NCBI GenBank assembly: GCA_903907165.1
Contig: CAIVNC010000037.1
Coordinates: 1 to 34,286, forward strand
DNA length: 34,286 bases
From: Candidatus Buchananbacteria bacterium
Lineage (GTDB): Bacteria > Patescibacteriota > Patescibacteriia > 2-01-FULL-39-33
Reading direction: 5' to 3'
A model generated the notes under the pieces. It ran no database searches. It saw nothing but the letters and a program-made list of their open reading frames with translations, and was not told where the DNA came from. Position 1 is the first letter of the stretch, and the number at the start of each line of letters is the position of its first letter. A program made the translations under genes and the position numbers. Shown in pieces: positions 26,040-34,109 of this stretch.

Positions 26040-26068
26040 ATTATAGCACAAAATAGCCAAACTAACAA
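26040..26068 (-). promoter_or_regulatory. Promoter of the T4SS-like operon
   Basis: On the minus strand TTGTTA (26068-26063), a 17-base spacer and TATAAT (26045-26040) with an extended TG-C before it form a sigma-70-type promoter. Transcription would start near 26033, about 27 bases before the ATG at 26006. No other convincing promoter is seen between here and comF, so the ten genes down to 5322 probably share it. Confidence 0.7.
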
Positions 26069-26120
26069 AATAAAAAAACAAAAGTTATCCACTATATTAA
26101 AACAGAAATTGGCTAAAAAT

Positions 26121-26156
26121 TAAAAACAAAAAATCAGGCTTCGTGGCCTGATTTTT
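26121..26156 (-). terminator. Rho-independent terminator of the leuS-rsmA unit
   Basis: A perfect 11-bp stem (26129-26139 with 26146-26156; core AATCAGGC/GCCTGATT) with a 6-base loop begins 16 bases after the rsmA stop and is followed on the minus strand by a T-rich run (26128-26121). It separates the housekeeping unit from the T4SS operon promoter about 50 bases further on. Confidence 0.88.
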
Positions 26157-26171
26157 GATCCTCAAAAATAT

Positions 26172-27002
26172 TTAATCTGTCAAATTTTTTACTAACTTCA
26201 CCCAATCCTCTACTCCCAACTCCTGAGCTCTAACTTTTTCGTCAAATCCCATATCCGTCAAAATCTTTTTGGTAGTTGTGGCTGGCAAATGCAAACCATT
26301 GGATAAATTATTGTGAAGCTGTTTGCGCTTGGCTGCAAAACCTATTTTTACTATTCTGAAGAAATTTTTAATATCAATTGCTGGCAAATCTTTCTTTAAT
26401 TCTAGCCGAATAACTGACGAATCCACCTTTGGCGATGGCCAAAAGCTATCTTTCGGCACTTCAAGTACTACGCTCGCCTTAGCGTAAAATTGAGCCATTA
26501 CAGCCAGTACGCTCATCTCTCCAGTCGTTGCCACAATACGTTCAGCCACCTCCTTTTGGATCATTAAAACCATTTCTTTTGGCTTATTTTGGCTATTTTC
26601 TAGGAAAAGTCGTAAGAAAAATGAGGTAATGTTGTATGGCAAGTTGGCAATAACCTTATACTCGCCATTTTTTAGGCCAATTTCGTTTAAATTTAGTTGT
26701 AAAATATCAGCTTCGATTAGCTCAAGATTAGTAACATTAACATATTTTTGTTTCAGAAATTGAAGGATTTTTTTGTCTAATTCTACAGCAATCACTCGAC
26801 CAGCGCGACTAATCAGCTCGTCAGTCAAAACTCCCAAGCCAGGACCAACTTCCAAAACCGTGTCTTTTGAGGTTAATTCTCCAGCCTCAGCAATCTTTTG
26901 TAGCGCACTATCGTTAATTAAAAAATTTTGTCCACGGGATTTAGCCGGGACAATGCCATAAGCAGCACAAAGTTCTTGGATTTTTAGAGAATTTAGGGGC
27001 AT
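26172..27002 (-). CDS. rsmA: 16S rRNA dimethyladenosine transferase RsmA (KsgA)
   Basis: RsmA dimethylates two adjacent adenosines in helix 45 of 16S rRNA late in small-subunit assembly. The 276-aa protein has the family's GQNFL entry motif (24-28), the SAM-binding EVGPGLG motif I (51-57), the acidic ribose-binding VELDK (73-77), and the catalytic NLPY motif IV (120-123). A C-terminal helical domain with FAAKRKQLHNNL (about 222-233) is as usual. Length is normal. It is the last gene of the leuS unit, after an unusually long 315-base gap filled by repeats, so it may need its own start signal; none is obvious. A terminator follows the stop. Confidence 0.96.
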   Translation of the reverse strand: MPLNSLKIQELCAAYGIVPAKSRGQNFLINDSALQKIAEAGELTSKDTVLEVGPGLGVLTDELISRAGRVIAVELDKKILQFLKQKYVNVTNLELIEADILQLNLNEIGLKNGEYKVIANLPYNITSFFLRLFLENSQNKPKEMVLMIQKEVAERIVATTGEMSVLAVMAQFYAKASVVLEVPKDSFWPSPKVDSSVIRLELKKDLPAIDIKNFFRIVKIGFAAKRKQLHNNLSNGLHLPATTTKKILTDMGFDEKVRAQELGVEDWVKLVKNLTD

Positions 27003-27048
27003 TGGGGTAATTTCTAATTTTTAATTTATTGTATTTGTATTTGAATTT

Positions 27049-27227
27049 GCATCCCGCAAGCATTAAAAAATATTGTGCTGATTTTGGGCGGGAACGAACG
27101 GCCGTAGGTAAATCGCCCAGGAGCTACTGCGACTTTGGCGATTTAGTGAGTGAAGCCTAAAATTCAGCCATGATTTTTTAGCTTGCAAGTTTTTTGGTGC
27201 CGGCTTTTTTTGAAAAAAGCGGCGAAA
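27049..27227. repeat. Palindromic dispersed repeat, copy 1
   Basis: Matches 28547-28727 in the same orientation; from 27061 I count three substitutions and one indel in about 167 bases, and the last ~111 bases are identical. The unit is an imperfect nested palindrome: outer arms GCAAGC...GGGC (27056-27089) and GCCT...GCTTGC (27154-27186), inner arms AAATCGCC (27110-27117) and GGCGATTT (27137-27144). A further hairpin (GCCGGC-T7/A6-GCGGC) lies at about 27199-27223. It has no ORF. This looks like a MITE- or REP-like element. It fills most of the gap between the MFS gene and rsmA. Confidence 0.9.
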
Positions 27228-27242
27228 AGATGGAAGTTAATC

Positions 27243-27310
27243 TGGATCCCCGCGTTCGCGAGGATGACACGAATACGGAATTTGGATCCTGGATCAAGTC
27301 CAGGATGACA
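27243..27310. repeat. Two tandem GGATC-hairpin-GGATGACA repeats
   Basis: Two units, 27243-27269 and 27283-27310, share TGGATCC at the left and AGGATGACA at the right. Each encloses a short hairpin: CCGCG-TTCG-CGAGG style in the first, TCCTGGA/TCCAGGA with a 5-base loop in the second. The stems differ in sequence while the flanks are kept, the pattern of small palindromic intergenic repeats seen in many bacterial genomes. They lie just after the MFS stop codon on the minus strand; no T-run follows, so they are not standard terminators. Confidence 0.75.
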
Positions 27311-27317
27311 AATTTAC

Positions 27318-28499
27318 TTAGAACTTGAGATATAACAAAGACATTACGCCAGCCAGAATAAACAAAGCATTCCAGCCTGGAACAAAAATATTCAATAGCG
27401 CAATAGAAAGTAGCATAGCCAAAATCTTGCCAATTGTCAATGCCATCTCAAAGAAGACTACCGTGCCCATGACCGACTCCTCTTTCGCCTCTTGGTAGAC
27501 ATCAGACATCATCGGAATGACGACCGCCTGCTTGGTGATGCGCGAATAAGAGTCAATCATAAATATTCCCATGACAGTTCTAGCAAGTAACCTAAACAAC
27601 CAGCCGAAGAAATAAAAAATCGAACCAGCTCGCAAAACTACTCGGCGATCATGTTTGTCACTAATATGGCCAATATATAAATACACGGCCGTCGCTAAAA
27701 TAATTGAAAAACCAGAAATCAAACCCAGACCGAGAAAATCTCCGACAACTAAATATATGAAAATCGGCCAGATAACCATAGCAATCAACTCTTCGCCAAA
27801 ACCGAGATACGCCCAAAAATAACGGCGACGCTCTTTGCTAAACAACCTTTTATACGCTTCAAAATATGGGAACGGCTTGGGCTGAACTTTTTCTTTGGTA
27901 ATCAGCATTGGAATATTAGACAAGAAAATCAAAACTGAAGCCAGAATAAATAGAATTTTAAAATCGTAAAACTTCAAAATAAAGCCGGCGCCAAGAGGTC
28001 CGATAACTTCGACGGCCGAATTCAAAACTGTTAGGTTGCTAATTTCTCGACCGCGTTCGCCGTTATTGGAAAAGCGAGCAAAGTCGGCGTGATAAGCTGG
28101 CCAATAAAGCGCCTTGTCGATGGCGTAAACAACAGCTGCAATCCACAAGGTCAAAGGATGAAACTGACCCGCAAAAAGACAGGCATAATAAATGACCATA
28201 AACACCGTGCTGAGCGCAATGGTGTGTTCATAACCAAAACCCTTAGCAATCTTGGCGCCAAGTGGCAGCAGGACGAAATACAAAGCGTAAACAACAAGAT
28301 AAAAATACAAAACCAACTGCAATGATCCAGCTAGATCATGAGTTTTGATAAAAATCAAATACAAAAAAACCGGCTCGAATAAACTTATGGCCATGGCGGC
28401 AAAGTTTAAAATCAAAGTCGAAGAGTAAAGCTCCTTAACCTGTTGAGCCAGACTGCTGGCAAAAAAACCACCAAAGAAAATTTTTAATTTACCAAGCAT
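27318..28499 (-). CDS. Major facilitator superfamily permease
   Basis: 393 residues with about eleven or twelve hydrophobic helices and hardly any soluble domains, in two halves joined by a basic central loop (about 205-225: TKEKVQPKPFPYFEAYKRLFSKERRR). The loop GHISDKHDRRVVLRAG (about 275-290) matches the MFS G-x-x-x-D-R/K-x-G-R-R-type signature between helices of the second half. The substrate cannot be told from sequence; the family includes drug and sugar exporters and importers. It is embedded in the leuS operon but separated on both sides by copies of the same ~180 bp repeat, so it may be an inserted or exchangeable gene. No Shine-Dalgarno sequence. Confidence 0.88.
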   Translation of the reverse strand: MLGKLKIFFGGFFASSLAQQVKELYSSTLILNFAAMAISLFEPVFLYLIFIKTHDLAGSLQLVLYFYLVVYALYFVLLPLGAKIAKGFGYEHTIALSTVFMVIYYACLFAGQFHPLTLWIAAVVYAIDKALYWPAYHADFARFSNNGERGREISNLTVLNSAVEVIGPLGAGFILKFYDFKILFILASVLIFLSNIPMLITKEKVQPKPFPYFEAYKRLFSKERRRYFWAYLGFGEELIAMVIWPIFIYLVVGDFLGLGLISGFSIILATAVYLYIGHISDKHDRRVVLRAGSIFYFFGWLFRLLARTVMGIFMIDSYSRITKQAVVIPMMSDVYQEAKEESVMGTVVFFEMALTIGKILAMLLSIALLNIFVPGWNALFILAGVMSLLYLKF

Positions 28500-28546
28500 C
28501 TAAATGTATGAATGTTATTTGTATTTTGATTCCGCATTTGAATTCC

Positions 28547-28727
28547 GCATCCTAGCAAACATTAAAAAATATTGTGCTGATTTTAGGCGGGAACGAACGG
28601 CCGTAGGCAAATCACCCCAGGAGCTACTGCGACTTTGGCGATTTAGTGAGTGAAGCCTAAAATTCAGCCATGATTTTTTAGCTTGCAAGTTTTTTGGTGC
28701 CGGCTTTTTTTGAAAAAAGCGGCGAAA
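28547..28727. repeat. Palindromic dispersed repeat, copy 2
   Basis: Direct-orientation partner of 27049-27227, offset by 1500 bases. It shares the nested palindrome (outer arms near 28555-28589 and 28654-28686) and the GCCGGC/GCGGC hairpin. The inner arm AAATCGCC is altered to AAATCACC here, so this copy's inner stem is weaker. It fills nearly the entire gap between the FemAB-family gene (stop at 28733) and the MFS gene (start at 28499). Confidence 0.9.
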
Positions 28728-28732
28728 GAACT

Positions 28733-29713
28733 TTATTTAATTCGTCTGTAAATATTATACCAAAAATTTCGATAACTCTCATCCCAAGCGCCGACATATT
28801 CGGTTAGATTTTTTTCTGGCGCAAAACCGACTTTAAATCTTGTGACTCCTGGCCACTTTTTTTCATCAACGCCCCAAAAATCATAACTGATGCAACCAAG
28901 CTTTTTGGCCAACAGAATCCCCTGCCACTGAAGCAGATATGGCGCCATTTTATCACGCAAATTATAATCGGAAGCGCCATGAAGATACACTGCCCAATGC
29001 CCGAAGAAGCTAGCAATCATCGCGGCGGCAACTTTGTCGCCATCTTTGACCACAAGTAAATCAACGAGGCCAAATTTGCCAAGAACTTTTACTAATTTTT
29101 CGTAATATTTTTTACTGTGCGCCGAAAATTCATCGCGATCGGAAGTTTGCTCCATCAAGCGCCAAAAATCTTCAAAATATTCCTCCCCTTCTGCCAATTT
29201 CAAACCGTGTTTTTGCGCGACTTTAATATTGTAGCGAGTTTTGGCTTTCATTTGCTTGAGCAAATCTTCTTCGCTTAAATTTAAATCTAAAATCAAAGTT
29301 TTCTTGGGCTGGACTTGGCCGACACTGATTAATTTTCTTGATTTTAATTCTTCTAAGTTTTCAATTGGCCAAGCCGGATCGAAACGTAAGAAAATTGCCT
29401 TCTCTTTTTCAGCGATTTTTTTTATTTCAACAAATAAAAAATCTAGGGTCTCTTTGTCTTTAAGATCTTTAACAATTGGACCACGAGGAAGATAAAAATA
29501 ATTAAATTTTAAAGGTAGTGGCTGCTTAATCACCTGCGCCACCGCTTTAATTTCATTATTATCTTCTACAGCCAAACGAAAAATTTGTTTGCCTTGCGAG
29601 ATTTGTAATTCACCCCAACCCCAAGATTGAAGCAAGCCACCATCAGCGGATTGTTCAGAAACAAAACCATCCCATTTTTCTTGGCCGAGAGTTTGGCCGT
29701 TAATTATTTTCAT
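28733..29713 (-). CDS. FemAB/MurM-family aminoacyltransferase (peptidoglycan bridge type)
   Basis: 326 residues with the double GNAT architecture of Fem proteins, which move amino acids from aminoacyl-tRNA to peptidoglycan precursors. Characteristic stretches are GGLLQSWGWGELQ (25-37), YFYLPRGPIV (72-81), the central MKAKTRYNIKVAQKHGLKL (about 154-172), and YLHGASDYNLRDKMAPYLLQW followed by DFWGVDE (C-terminal domain). The coiled-coil tRNA-binding arm of long FemA proteins is not obvious, as in many CPR versions. Its ATG directly abuts the leuS stop (TAA then ATG), so both are co-translated, a sensible pair for an enzyme that uses aminoacyl-tRNA. The donor amino acid is unknown. Confidence 0.88.
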   Translation of the reverse strand: MKIINGQTLGQEKWDGFVSEQSADGGLLQSWGWGELQISQGKQIFRLAVEDNNEIKAVAQVIKQPLPLKFNYFYLPRGPIVKDLKDKETLDFLFVEIKKIAEKEKAIFLRFDPAWPIENLEELKSRKLISVGQVQPKKTLILDLNLSEEDLLKQMKAKTRYNIKVAQKHGLKLAEGEEYFEDFWRLMEQTSDRDEFSAHSKKYYEKLVKVLGKFGLVDLLVVKDGDKVAAAMIASFFGHWAVYLHGASDYNLRDKMAPYLLQWQGILLAKKLGCISYDFWGVDEKKWPGVTRFKVGFAPEKNLTEYVGAWDESYRNFWYNIYRRIK

Positions 29714-32700
29714 TTAGATAACAAAGCTAATCATCTTACCTTTAACAAAAATTACCTTTTTAATTTCTTGGCCTTCCAAATATTTTGCCACATTAACATC
29801 AGCCTTGGCAGTTGCAACCGCTTCGTCTTCACCGACATCAACAGCTAGAGATAATTTTCCTCTCAATTTTCCATTAACTTGAACGGCGTAATCAACTGTT
29901 GTTTCTTTGATTAGCTCTTCATTGTAAGTTGGCCAAGTTGATTTGAAAATACTGTCCTTGTGGCCAAGTTGTTGCCATAATTCCTCGGACAAGTGCGGAG
30001 CAAATGGCGACAAGATAACCAAAAATCTCTGCCAAAAATCATTGTCGGCTGATTTAATTTCAACAATTTTATTAACCAAAATCATGATAGCGGCAATGGC
30101 GGTATTAAATCTTAAGCTTTCGATATCTTCGCCAACTTTTTTGATCGTTTTGTGTAACAAAGTTTCCAGTTCCTCATTTTTGGCACCATCTTTTCTGTTT
30201 TCAAACTGATTAGAAATCTTTTCTAGTAATCTGGAAAGTCCAATGATGTTTTTGGTGCTCCAAGGCTTCACATCTTCAAGTGGTCCCATAAACATTTCAT
30301 ACATGCGGAAAGCATCAGCTCCCCATTCTTTGATAATGTCATCGGGATTAACCACATTGCCACGAGACTTGGACATTTTTTCACCATCTTCGCCGAGAAT
30401 AAGTCCTTGATTAACAAGTTTAGTAAAAGGTTCGGCCTGCGGCACAATACCAAGATCAAATAAAACCATATTCCAAAAACGAGCATACAATAAATGAAGC
30501 ACAGCGTGTTCTGCACCGCCAAGGTACAGATCAACCGGCAACCAATATTTCATTTTTTCTTGATCGGCGATGGCCGAATCGTTATTTGGATCCAAATATC
30601 TTAACCAATACCAAGAACTGCCAGCCCATTGAGGCATGGTATTAGTTTCACGCTTAGCCTTTCCGCCACAATTTGGACAAGTGGTATTTACCCAGTCTTC
30701 AATTAGTACCAATGGCGATTCGCCAGTGCCGGTCGGTTCATATTTTTCTACTTCTGGCAAAGTTAAAGGCAGATTTTCCCAAGCGACGATGCCAGGAATA
30801 ACCGCTTCTACCTCCCAAGCCACAATACCATTTTTATTTATCCGTTCAACATAATCGGAAGCATAATCATAATCAGTTGTTATTTGCTCCAAAGTTTCAG
30901 GAATTGGTTTTGGCGCATAGCATTTTTTCAAAACTTCTTTGTCCTTAAAAAATTCAGCCAAATCTTTGTATTGCCAAACATTTTTGACCTCAAAATATTT
31001 TTCTTCTTTGGTAATTTTATTGACCGCCTTGAGATTGTCTCCCGATTTTACATTACCAAAATATCTTTCTGCATCTTCTGGATTAAGAGCTCGGCTTTCT
31101 ACCGTTTTCATACCGCTAGCAAGACGATTCCAAGTTTCTTGTTCGTAAAAATTAATCGTCAAAGAATTATTGATGATTCTTTCTTTACAATTGTCACAAT
31201 GAACAAGCGGAATCGGTTCGCCCCAATATCTCTGACGAGAAAAAACCCAATCACGAAGTTTGTAATTGACAGCTTTTTTACCAAGACCTTTTTCTTCAAG
31301 CCAAGCGGTCATTTTTTTGATCGCTTCAGCTGGCACCAGGTCATTCAAAAATTCTGAGTTTATCATTCCTCCAATTTCAACATTAATATCACATTTAAGC
31401 TCAACATCTAGTTGCTCTTCAGGAATACCCTTTTCTTTTCCGTAATTTTTAAAATCCTCAATTACTGAAGATTTACTAACATCAAAAATTTTATCTTTCA
31501 TGACGATAAAATTTGTTGTACCCATAGAATCAGCATACCAAGAGCCACCATCTTTACTTAATCCAAGTAAATTAGCGCTCAAAAAATCTAACAATTTTTC
31601 CTCTTCCGAATTATCGACAAAAACTTCCAAAAACTCGCCCCAACTATCACTAACTTTTTGAATTTTATTGTTGGAAAATTTTTCTTTTAGCTCTTGATAT
31701 TTTTCTGGACTCAGGCTTTTTTGAACAATCAAATATTTCCCCTGGCTTGGCTTAATAACATATTTAATTTCAATGCCAAATTTATTAGCAAACTCAAAAT
31801 CTCTTTCATCATGAGCCGGCACGGCCATAATTGCGCCTGTGCCATAAGAAGCCAAAACGTAATCAGAAATCCAAATTGGAATTTCTTGATTATTCACCGG
31901 ATTAATCGCCTTAATGCCTTTGAGTTCGACGCCAGTTTTTTCTTTGGCCAGTTCAGTACGTTCGAGATCGGATTTATTTTTAGCTTTTTCAATATAACCA
32001 TTTACTTCAGAAATATTTTCTATCTTGTCTGCCAATTCTGTAACTAAAGCGTGCTCTGGCGCCAAAACCATATAAGTTGCGCCAAACAAAGTATCAGGAC
32101 GAGTCGTGTAAACTGTAATTTCTCGATCTTGACCGGCGATTTTAAATTTAACCTCAGCACCTTCACTGCGACCAATCCAATTTCTCTGCAAAGCCTTGAT
32201 TGAATCCGGCCAATCCAAACTTTCAATACCAGAAAGCAAACGATCAGCGTACACCGTGATCTTTAACATCCATTGGCGCATATCGCGACGTTCAACTTTA
32301 CTGCCACAACGATCGCATTTACCCTCTTTGACCTCTTCATTGGATAGTCCAGTCTTGCACCCAGGGCACCAGTTGATCGGCACCGTCGCTTCATAAGCTA
32401 GGCCTTTTTTAAACAATTGTAAAAAGATCCATTGAGTCCATTTGTAATATTTTGGATCAGTGGTGTTAATTTCGCGAGACCAATCATAAGAAAAACCCAG
32501 TGACTTGATCTGTCTTTTGAAAGTTGCAATATTCTGAGTAGTGGTAATGCTTGGCTGAGTACCGGTTTTGATAGCATAGTTTTCCGCCGGCAAACCAAAA
32601 GCGTCCCAACCCATCGGATGAAGAACATTAAAGCCTCTTAGTCGGAAGTAGCGAGAATAGATATCAGTAGCCGTATAGCCCTCAGGATGGCCAACATGAA

Positions 32701-32851
32701 GCCCAGCTCCTGATGGATAAGGAAACATATCTAACACATATTTCTTCGGCTTGGCGCCAAAATCTTCAGCCCGGTCGATCTCAGATTTCTCCCACTCGTC
32801 CTGCCACTTCTTTTCCCCGCCAGAGCTCAAAAATTCTCGATAATTAAACAT
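29714..32851 (-). CDS. leuS: Leucyl-tRNA synthetase with two extra inserted domains
   Basis: LeuRS charges tRNA-Leu. Class I signatures: HVGH (52-55, in [17 protein letters not shown]) and KMSKS (825-829). Zinc knuckles CPGC/CDRC (162-182) and CDNC/CPNC (552-555, 725-728), the CP1 editing domain ([14 protein letters not shown], 249-263; [16 protein letters not shown], 336-351) and a C-terminal tRNA-binding end are complete. At 1045 aa it is about 200 longer than usual. Extra segment 1 (about 371-492) lies in the CP1 region. Extra segment 2 (about 556-685) splits the second zinc knuckle and resembles an ASCH domain (W-x5-SG-x-K-T-V-E-x-R, then S-G-D-x-L-x-x-V-N). First gene of its unit, with a possible promoter at 32878-32906. 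Confidence 0.95.
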   Translation of the reverse strand: MFNYREFLSSGGEKKWQDEWEKSEIDRAEDFGAKPKKYVLDMFPYPSGAGLHVGHPEGYTATDIYSRYFRLRGFNVLHPMGWDAFGLPAENYAIKTGTQPSITTTQNIATFKRQIKSLGFSYDWSREINTTDPKYYKWTQWIFLQLFKKGLAYEATVPINWCPGCKTGLSNEEVKEGKCDRCGSKVERRDMRQWMLKITVYADRLLSGIESLDWPDSIKALQRNWIGRSEGAEVKFKIAGQDREITVYTTRPDTLFGATYMVLAPEHALVTELADKIENISEVNGYIEKAKNKSDLERTELAKEKTGVELKGIKAINPVNNQEIPIWISDYVLASYGTGAIMAVPAHDERDFEFANKFGIEIKYVIKPSQGKYLIVQKSLSPEKYQELKEKFSNNKIQKVSDSWGEFLEVFVDNSEEEKLLDFLSANLLGLSKDGGSWYADSMGTTNFIVMKDKIFDVSKSSVIEDFKNYGKEKGIPEEQLDVELKCDINVEIGGMINSEFLNDLVPAEAIKKMTAWLEEKGLGKKAVNYKLRDWVFSRQRYWGEPIPLVHCDNCKERIINNSLTINFYEQETWNRLASGMKTVESRALNPEDAERYFGNVKSGDNLKAVNKITKEEKYFEVKNVWQYKDLAEFFKDKEVLKKCYAPKPIPETLEQITTDYDYASDYVERINKNGIVAWEVEAVIPGIVAWENLPLTLPEVEKYEPTGTGESPLVLIEDWVNTTCPNCGGKAKRETNTMPQWAGSSWYWLRYLDPNNDSAIADQEKMKYWLPVDLYLGGAEHAVLHLLYARFWNMVLFDLGIVPQAEPFTKLVNQGLILGEDGEKMSKSRGNVVNPDDIIKEWGADAFRMYEMFMGPLEDVKPWSTKNIIGLSRLLEKISNQFENRKDGAKNEELETLLHKTIKKVGEDIESLRFNTAIAAIMILVNKIVEIKSADNDFWQRFLVILSPFAPHLSEELWQQLGHKDSIFKSTWPTYNEELIKETTVDYAVQVNGKLRGKLSLAVDVGEDEAVATAKADVNVAKYLEGQEIKKVIFVKGKMISFVI

Positions 32852-32877
32852 AAATTTAGGTTAAATTTGATATTCTT

Positions 32878-32906
32878 ATACTACAATAAATCGCGTTTTT
32901 TTTCAA
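32878..32906 (-). promoter_or_regulatory. Probable leuS promoter
   Basis: Minus strand: TTGAAA (32906-32901), 17-base spacer, TAGTAT (32883-32878), giving a start near 32871 and a leader of about 20 bases without Shine-Dalgarno sequence. TATAAG, three bases downstream, is an alternative -10 with a 20-base spacer. It lies just past the terminator of the preceding unit. Confidence 0.5.
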
Positions 32907-32969
32907 CCCAAAAATAAAAAACCCTCAAGCCGCATCAACGTGTGGGTAACGTGATGCGACTTGAGGGTT
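32907..32969 (-). terminator. Strong hairpin terminator of the paralogue pair
   Basis: An 18-base arm starting AACCCTCAAG (32920-32937) pairs with the arm ending CTTGAGGGTT (32952-32969) with one mismatch; the loop adds an ACGT/ACGT extension. On the minus strand it is followed by a T-rich run (32919-32909). It lies about 33 bases after the stop of the 33002-33481 gene. Confidence 0.9.
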
Positions 32970-33001
32970 GAAGGTTCGAAGATCAATGAGAATCAAGTGG
33001 T

Positions 33002-33481
33002 CTATGATTGCGGGACGATAAAGCTCCGGCCATAGAAACCAAGCCACAGATTATCACAGTCGAGGTAGTGAACTTCTACACGGAGTGAGTTGTCAGAGCC
33101 CAAACTGACACTAGCCACACTATCAAGATCAAGTAGGAAATGAACGGTACCTCTCAGCCTCTCAAGGTTATTAGCCAGAAAGTGCGTTACTTCCTTACCA
33201 CAGATCAGTTCTTCTGGGTCGGAAGAAAGAGAATCGATCATTCCAGAATAAGAATAATTACCCGTCAGATCATAAACGGCAAAGTTGCCCGATCCACTTC
33301 TTGGACTCCCAAACTCGACGCCAGCGGAATTCTCATGATGATCTGCTGATCGAAAAGCCTTTCTCACTCTTGAAAGGACCTCCTCGTCTTCGCACGGTCC
33401 TTGCTTGAACTCGCTCGGATCAATAAGTCGAAGACAGACCGTCTCTTCCGGCAATCCACCAACTTTATTCTCGGTGTTCAT
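33002..33481 (-). CDS. Unknown protein, paralogue B of a tandem pair
   Basis: 159 residues, no membrane segment or export signal. It aligns along its whole length with the 163-aa product of the gene just upstream: LPEETVCLRLIDPSEFKQG against LPEKTDCLQCIDLSRFKQG, then SLSSD, HFLANNL and a final IVPQ shared. I recognise no fold or catalytic motif. The start has a clear GGAGAAGG ribosome binding site, unlike most genes here. Base composition is visibly richer in GC (about 47-52 % in sampled lines) than the leuS region (about 30 % in a sampled line), suggesting acquisition from elsewhere. It lies 15 bases after its paralogue and is followed by a strong terminator. Confidence 0.8.
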   Translation of the reverse strand: MNTENKVGGLPEETVCLRLIDPSEFKQGPCEDEEVLSRVRKAFRSADHHENSAGVEFGSPRSGSGNFAVYDLTGNYSYSGMIDSLSSDPEELICGKEVTHFLANNLERLRGTVHFLLDLDSVASVSLGSDNSLRVEVHYLDCDNLWLGFYGRSFIVPQS

Positions 33482-33496
33482 GATCCTTCTCCATTT

Positions 33497-33988
33497 CTAT
33501 ATCTTCTTTGGATCAGCGGTCAGCGGTTGTGGGACGATGAGATGATAGTGATAGTCGCCCCACCAGGAACGATCGCTCTTGACGTCATCGACAGATACAT
33601 GAAACACTCCGTTATTATACACAAAGACAAGAGCCACATTATCATCACAGCCAAACAGGAAATAAATGACGCAATTTACCAATTCCACGAGGTTGTTCGC
33701 CAAGAAATGCGCAAAGCCTTCATCACAAACCAAGATTCCCCTATCAGAAGAAAGGGAATTGAACATTTTGGAATAAGACGCATACCGCGTCGGATCATAA
33801 ACGACAAGGGTACTCAACTCTCCCCTCTTTGACTCCTCGAACTTGATGCCGGCCAATCGGAAAGACTCTCTTACTCTTGCAAGAGTCACCTCATCTTCGC
33901 ACAATCCTTGCTTAAACCGGCTCAGATCAATGCATTGAAGGCAATCGGTCTTTTCTGGCAATTTACTGACTTTTTTCTTAGCGCTCAT
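33497..33988 (-). CDS. Unknown protein, paralogue A of a tandem pair
   Basis: 163 residues, related to the next gene (roughly 40-45 % identical by eye). Conserved landmarks between the two: LPE-x-T-x-C-L near residue 9, ID-x-S-x-FKQG-x-CEDE (about 20-33), R-V-R-x-x-F-R, VYD-x-T, the block SLSSD (about 83-87), HFLANNL (about 98-104) and a C-terminal W-x-x-x-Y/F ... IVPQ. Basic N-terminus (MSAKKKVSK), otherwise acidic. The start has GGGAGAAAG at ribosome-binding distance. It is the first gene of a two-gene unit with its own promoter at 34110-34138. Function unknown; gene duplication with divergence is the only safe statement. Confidence 0.8.
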   Translation of the reverse strand: MSAKKKVSKLPEKTDCLQCIDLSRFKQGLCEDEVTLARVRESFRLAGIKFEESKRGELSTLVVYDPTRYASYSKMFNSLSSDRGILVCDEGFAHFLANNLVELVNCVIYFLFGCDDNVALVFVYNNGVFHVSVDDVKSDRSWWGDYHYHLIVPQPLTADPKKI

Positions 33989-34030
33989 GATCTTTCTCCC
34001 ATTCTATGTTTTTTGATTTTTTTATTGTGT

Positions 34031-34077
34031 TACTGCCCAATAATAAAGTTAATGATTAACTCAAGCACTGGGCAGTA
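34031..34077. promoter_or_regulatory. Cruciform-like inverted repeats in the leader of the paralogue pair
   Basis: TACTGCCCA (34031-34039) and TGGGCAGTA (34069-34077) are perfect 9-base inverted repeats. Inside lies a perfect 13-base palindrome GTTAATGATTAAC (34048-34060). The structure falls in the predicted ~115-base leader between the promoter and the ATG at 33988. It could be an RNA stem with an inner hairpin or an operator; the 13-base palindrome has the look of a dimeric repressor site. Confidence 0.55.
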
Positions 34078-34109
34078 CCACAAACTCATTTTGAAAAGAA
34101 CTTAAAACT

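Noticed and set aside
26006-26081. Longer hydrophobic N-terminus for the calcium-repeat protein
   Set aside because: The promoter with TATAAT at 26040-26045 lies inside this stretch, so transcripts would start after the longer start codon.
27196-27227. Hairpin at the end of the palindromic repeat as a rho-independent terminator
   Set aside because: The T and A runs are inside the stem and no T-run follows the stem on either strand.
29714-32851. Intein in LeuRS
   Set aside because: The inserted segments lack splice-junction residues (N-terminal Cys/Ser, C-terminal His-Asn) and a homing endonuclease domain, and are only ~120-130 residues.
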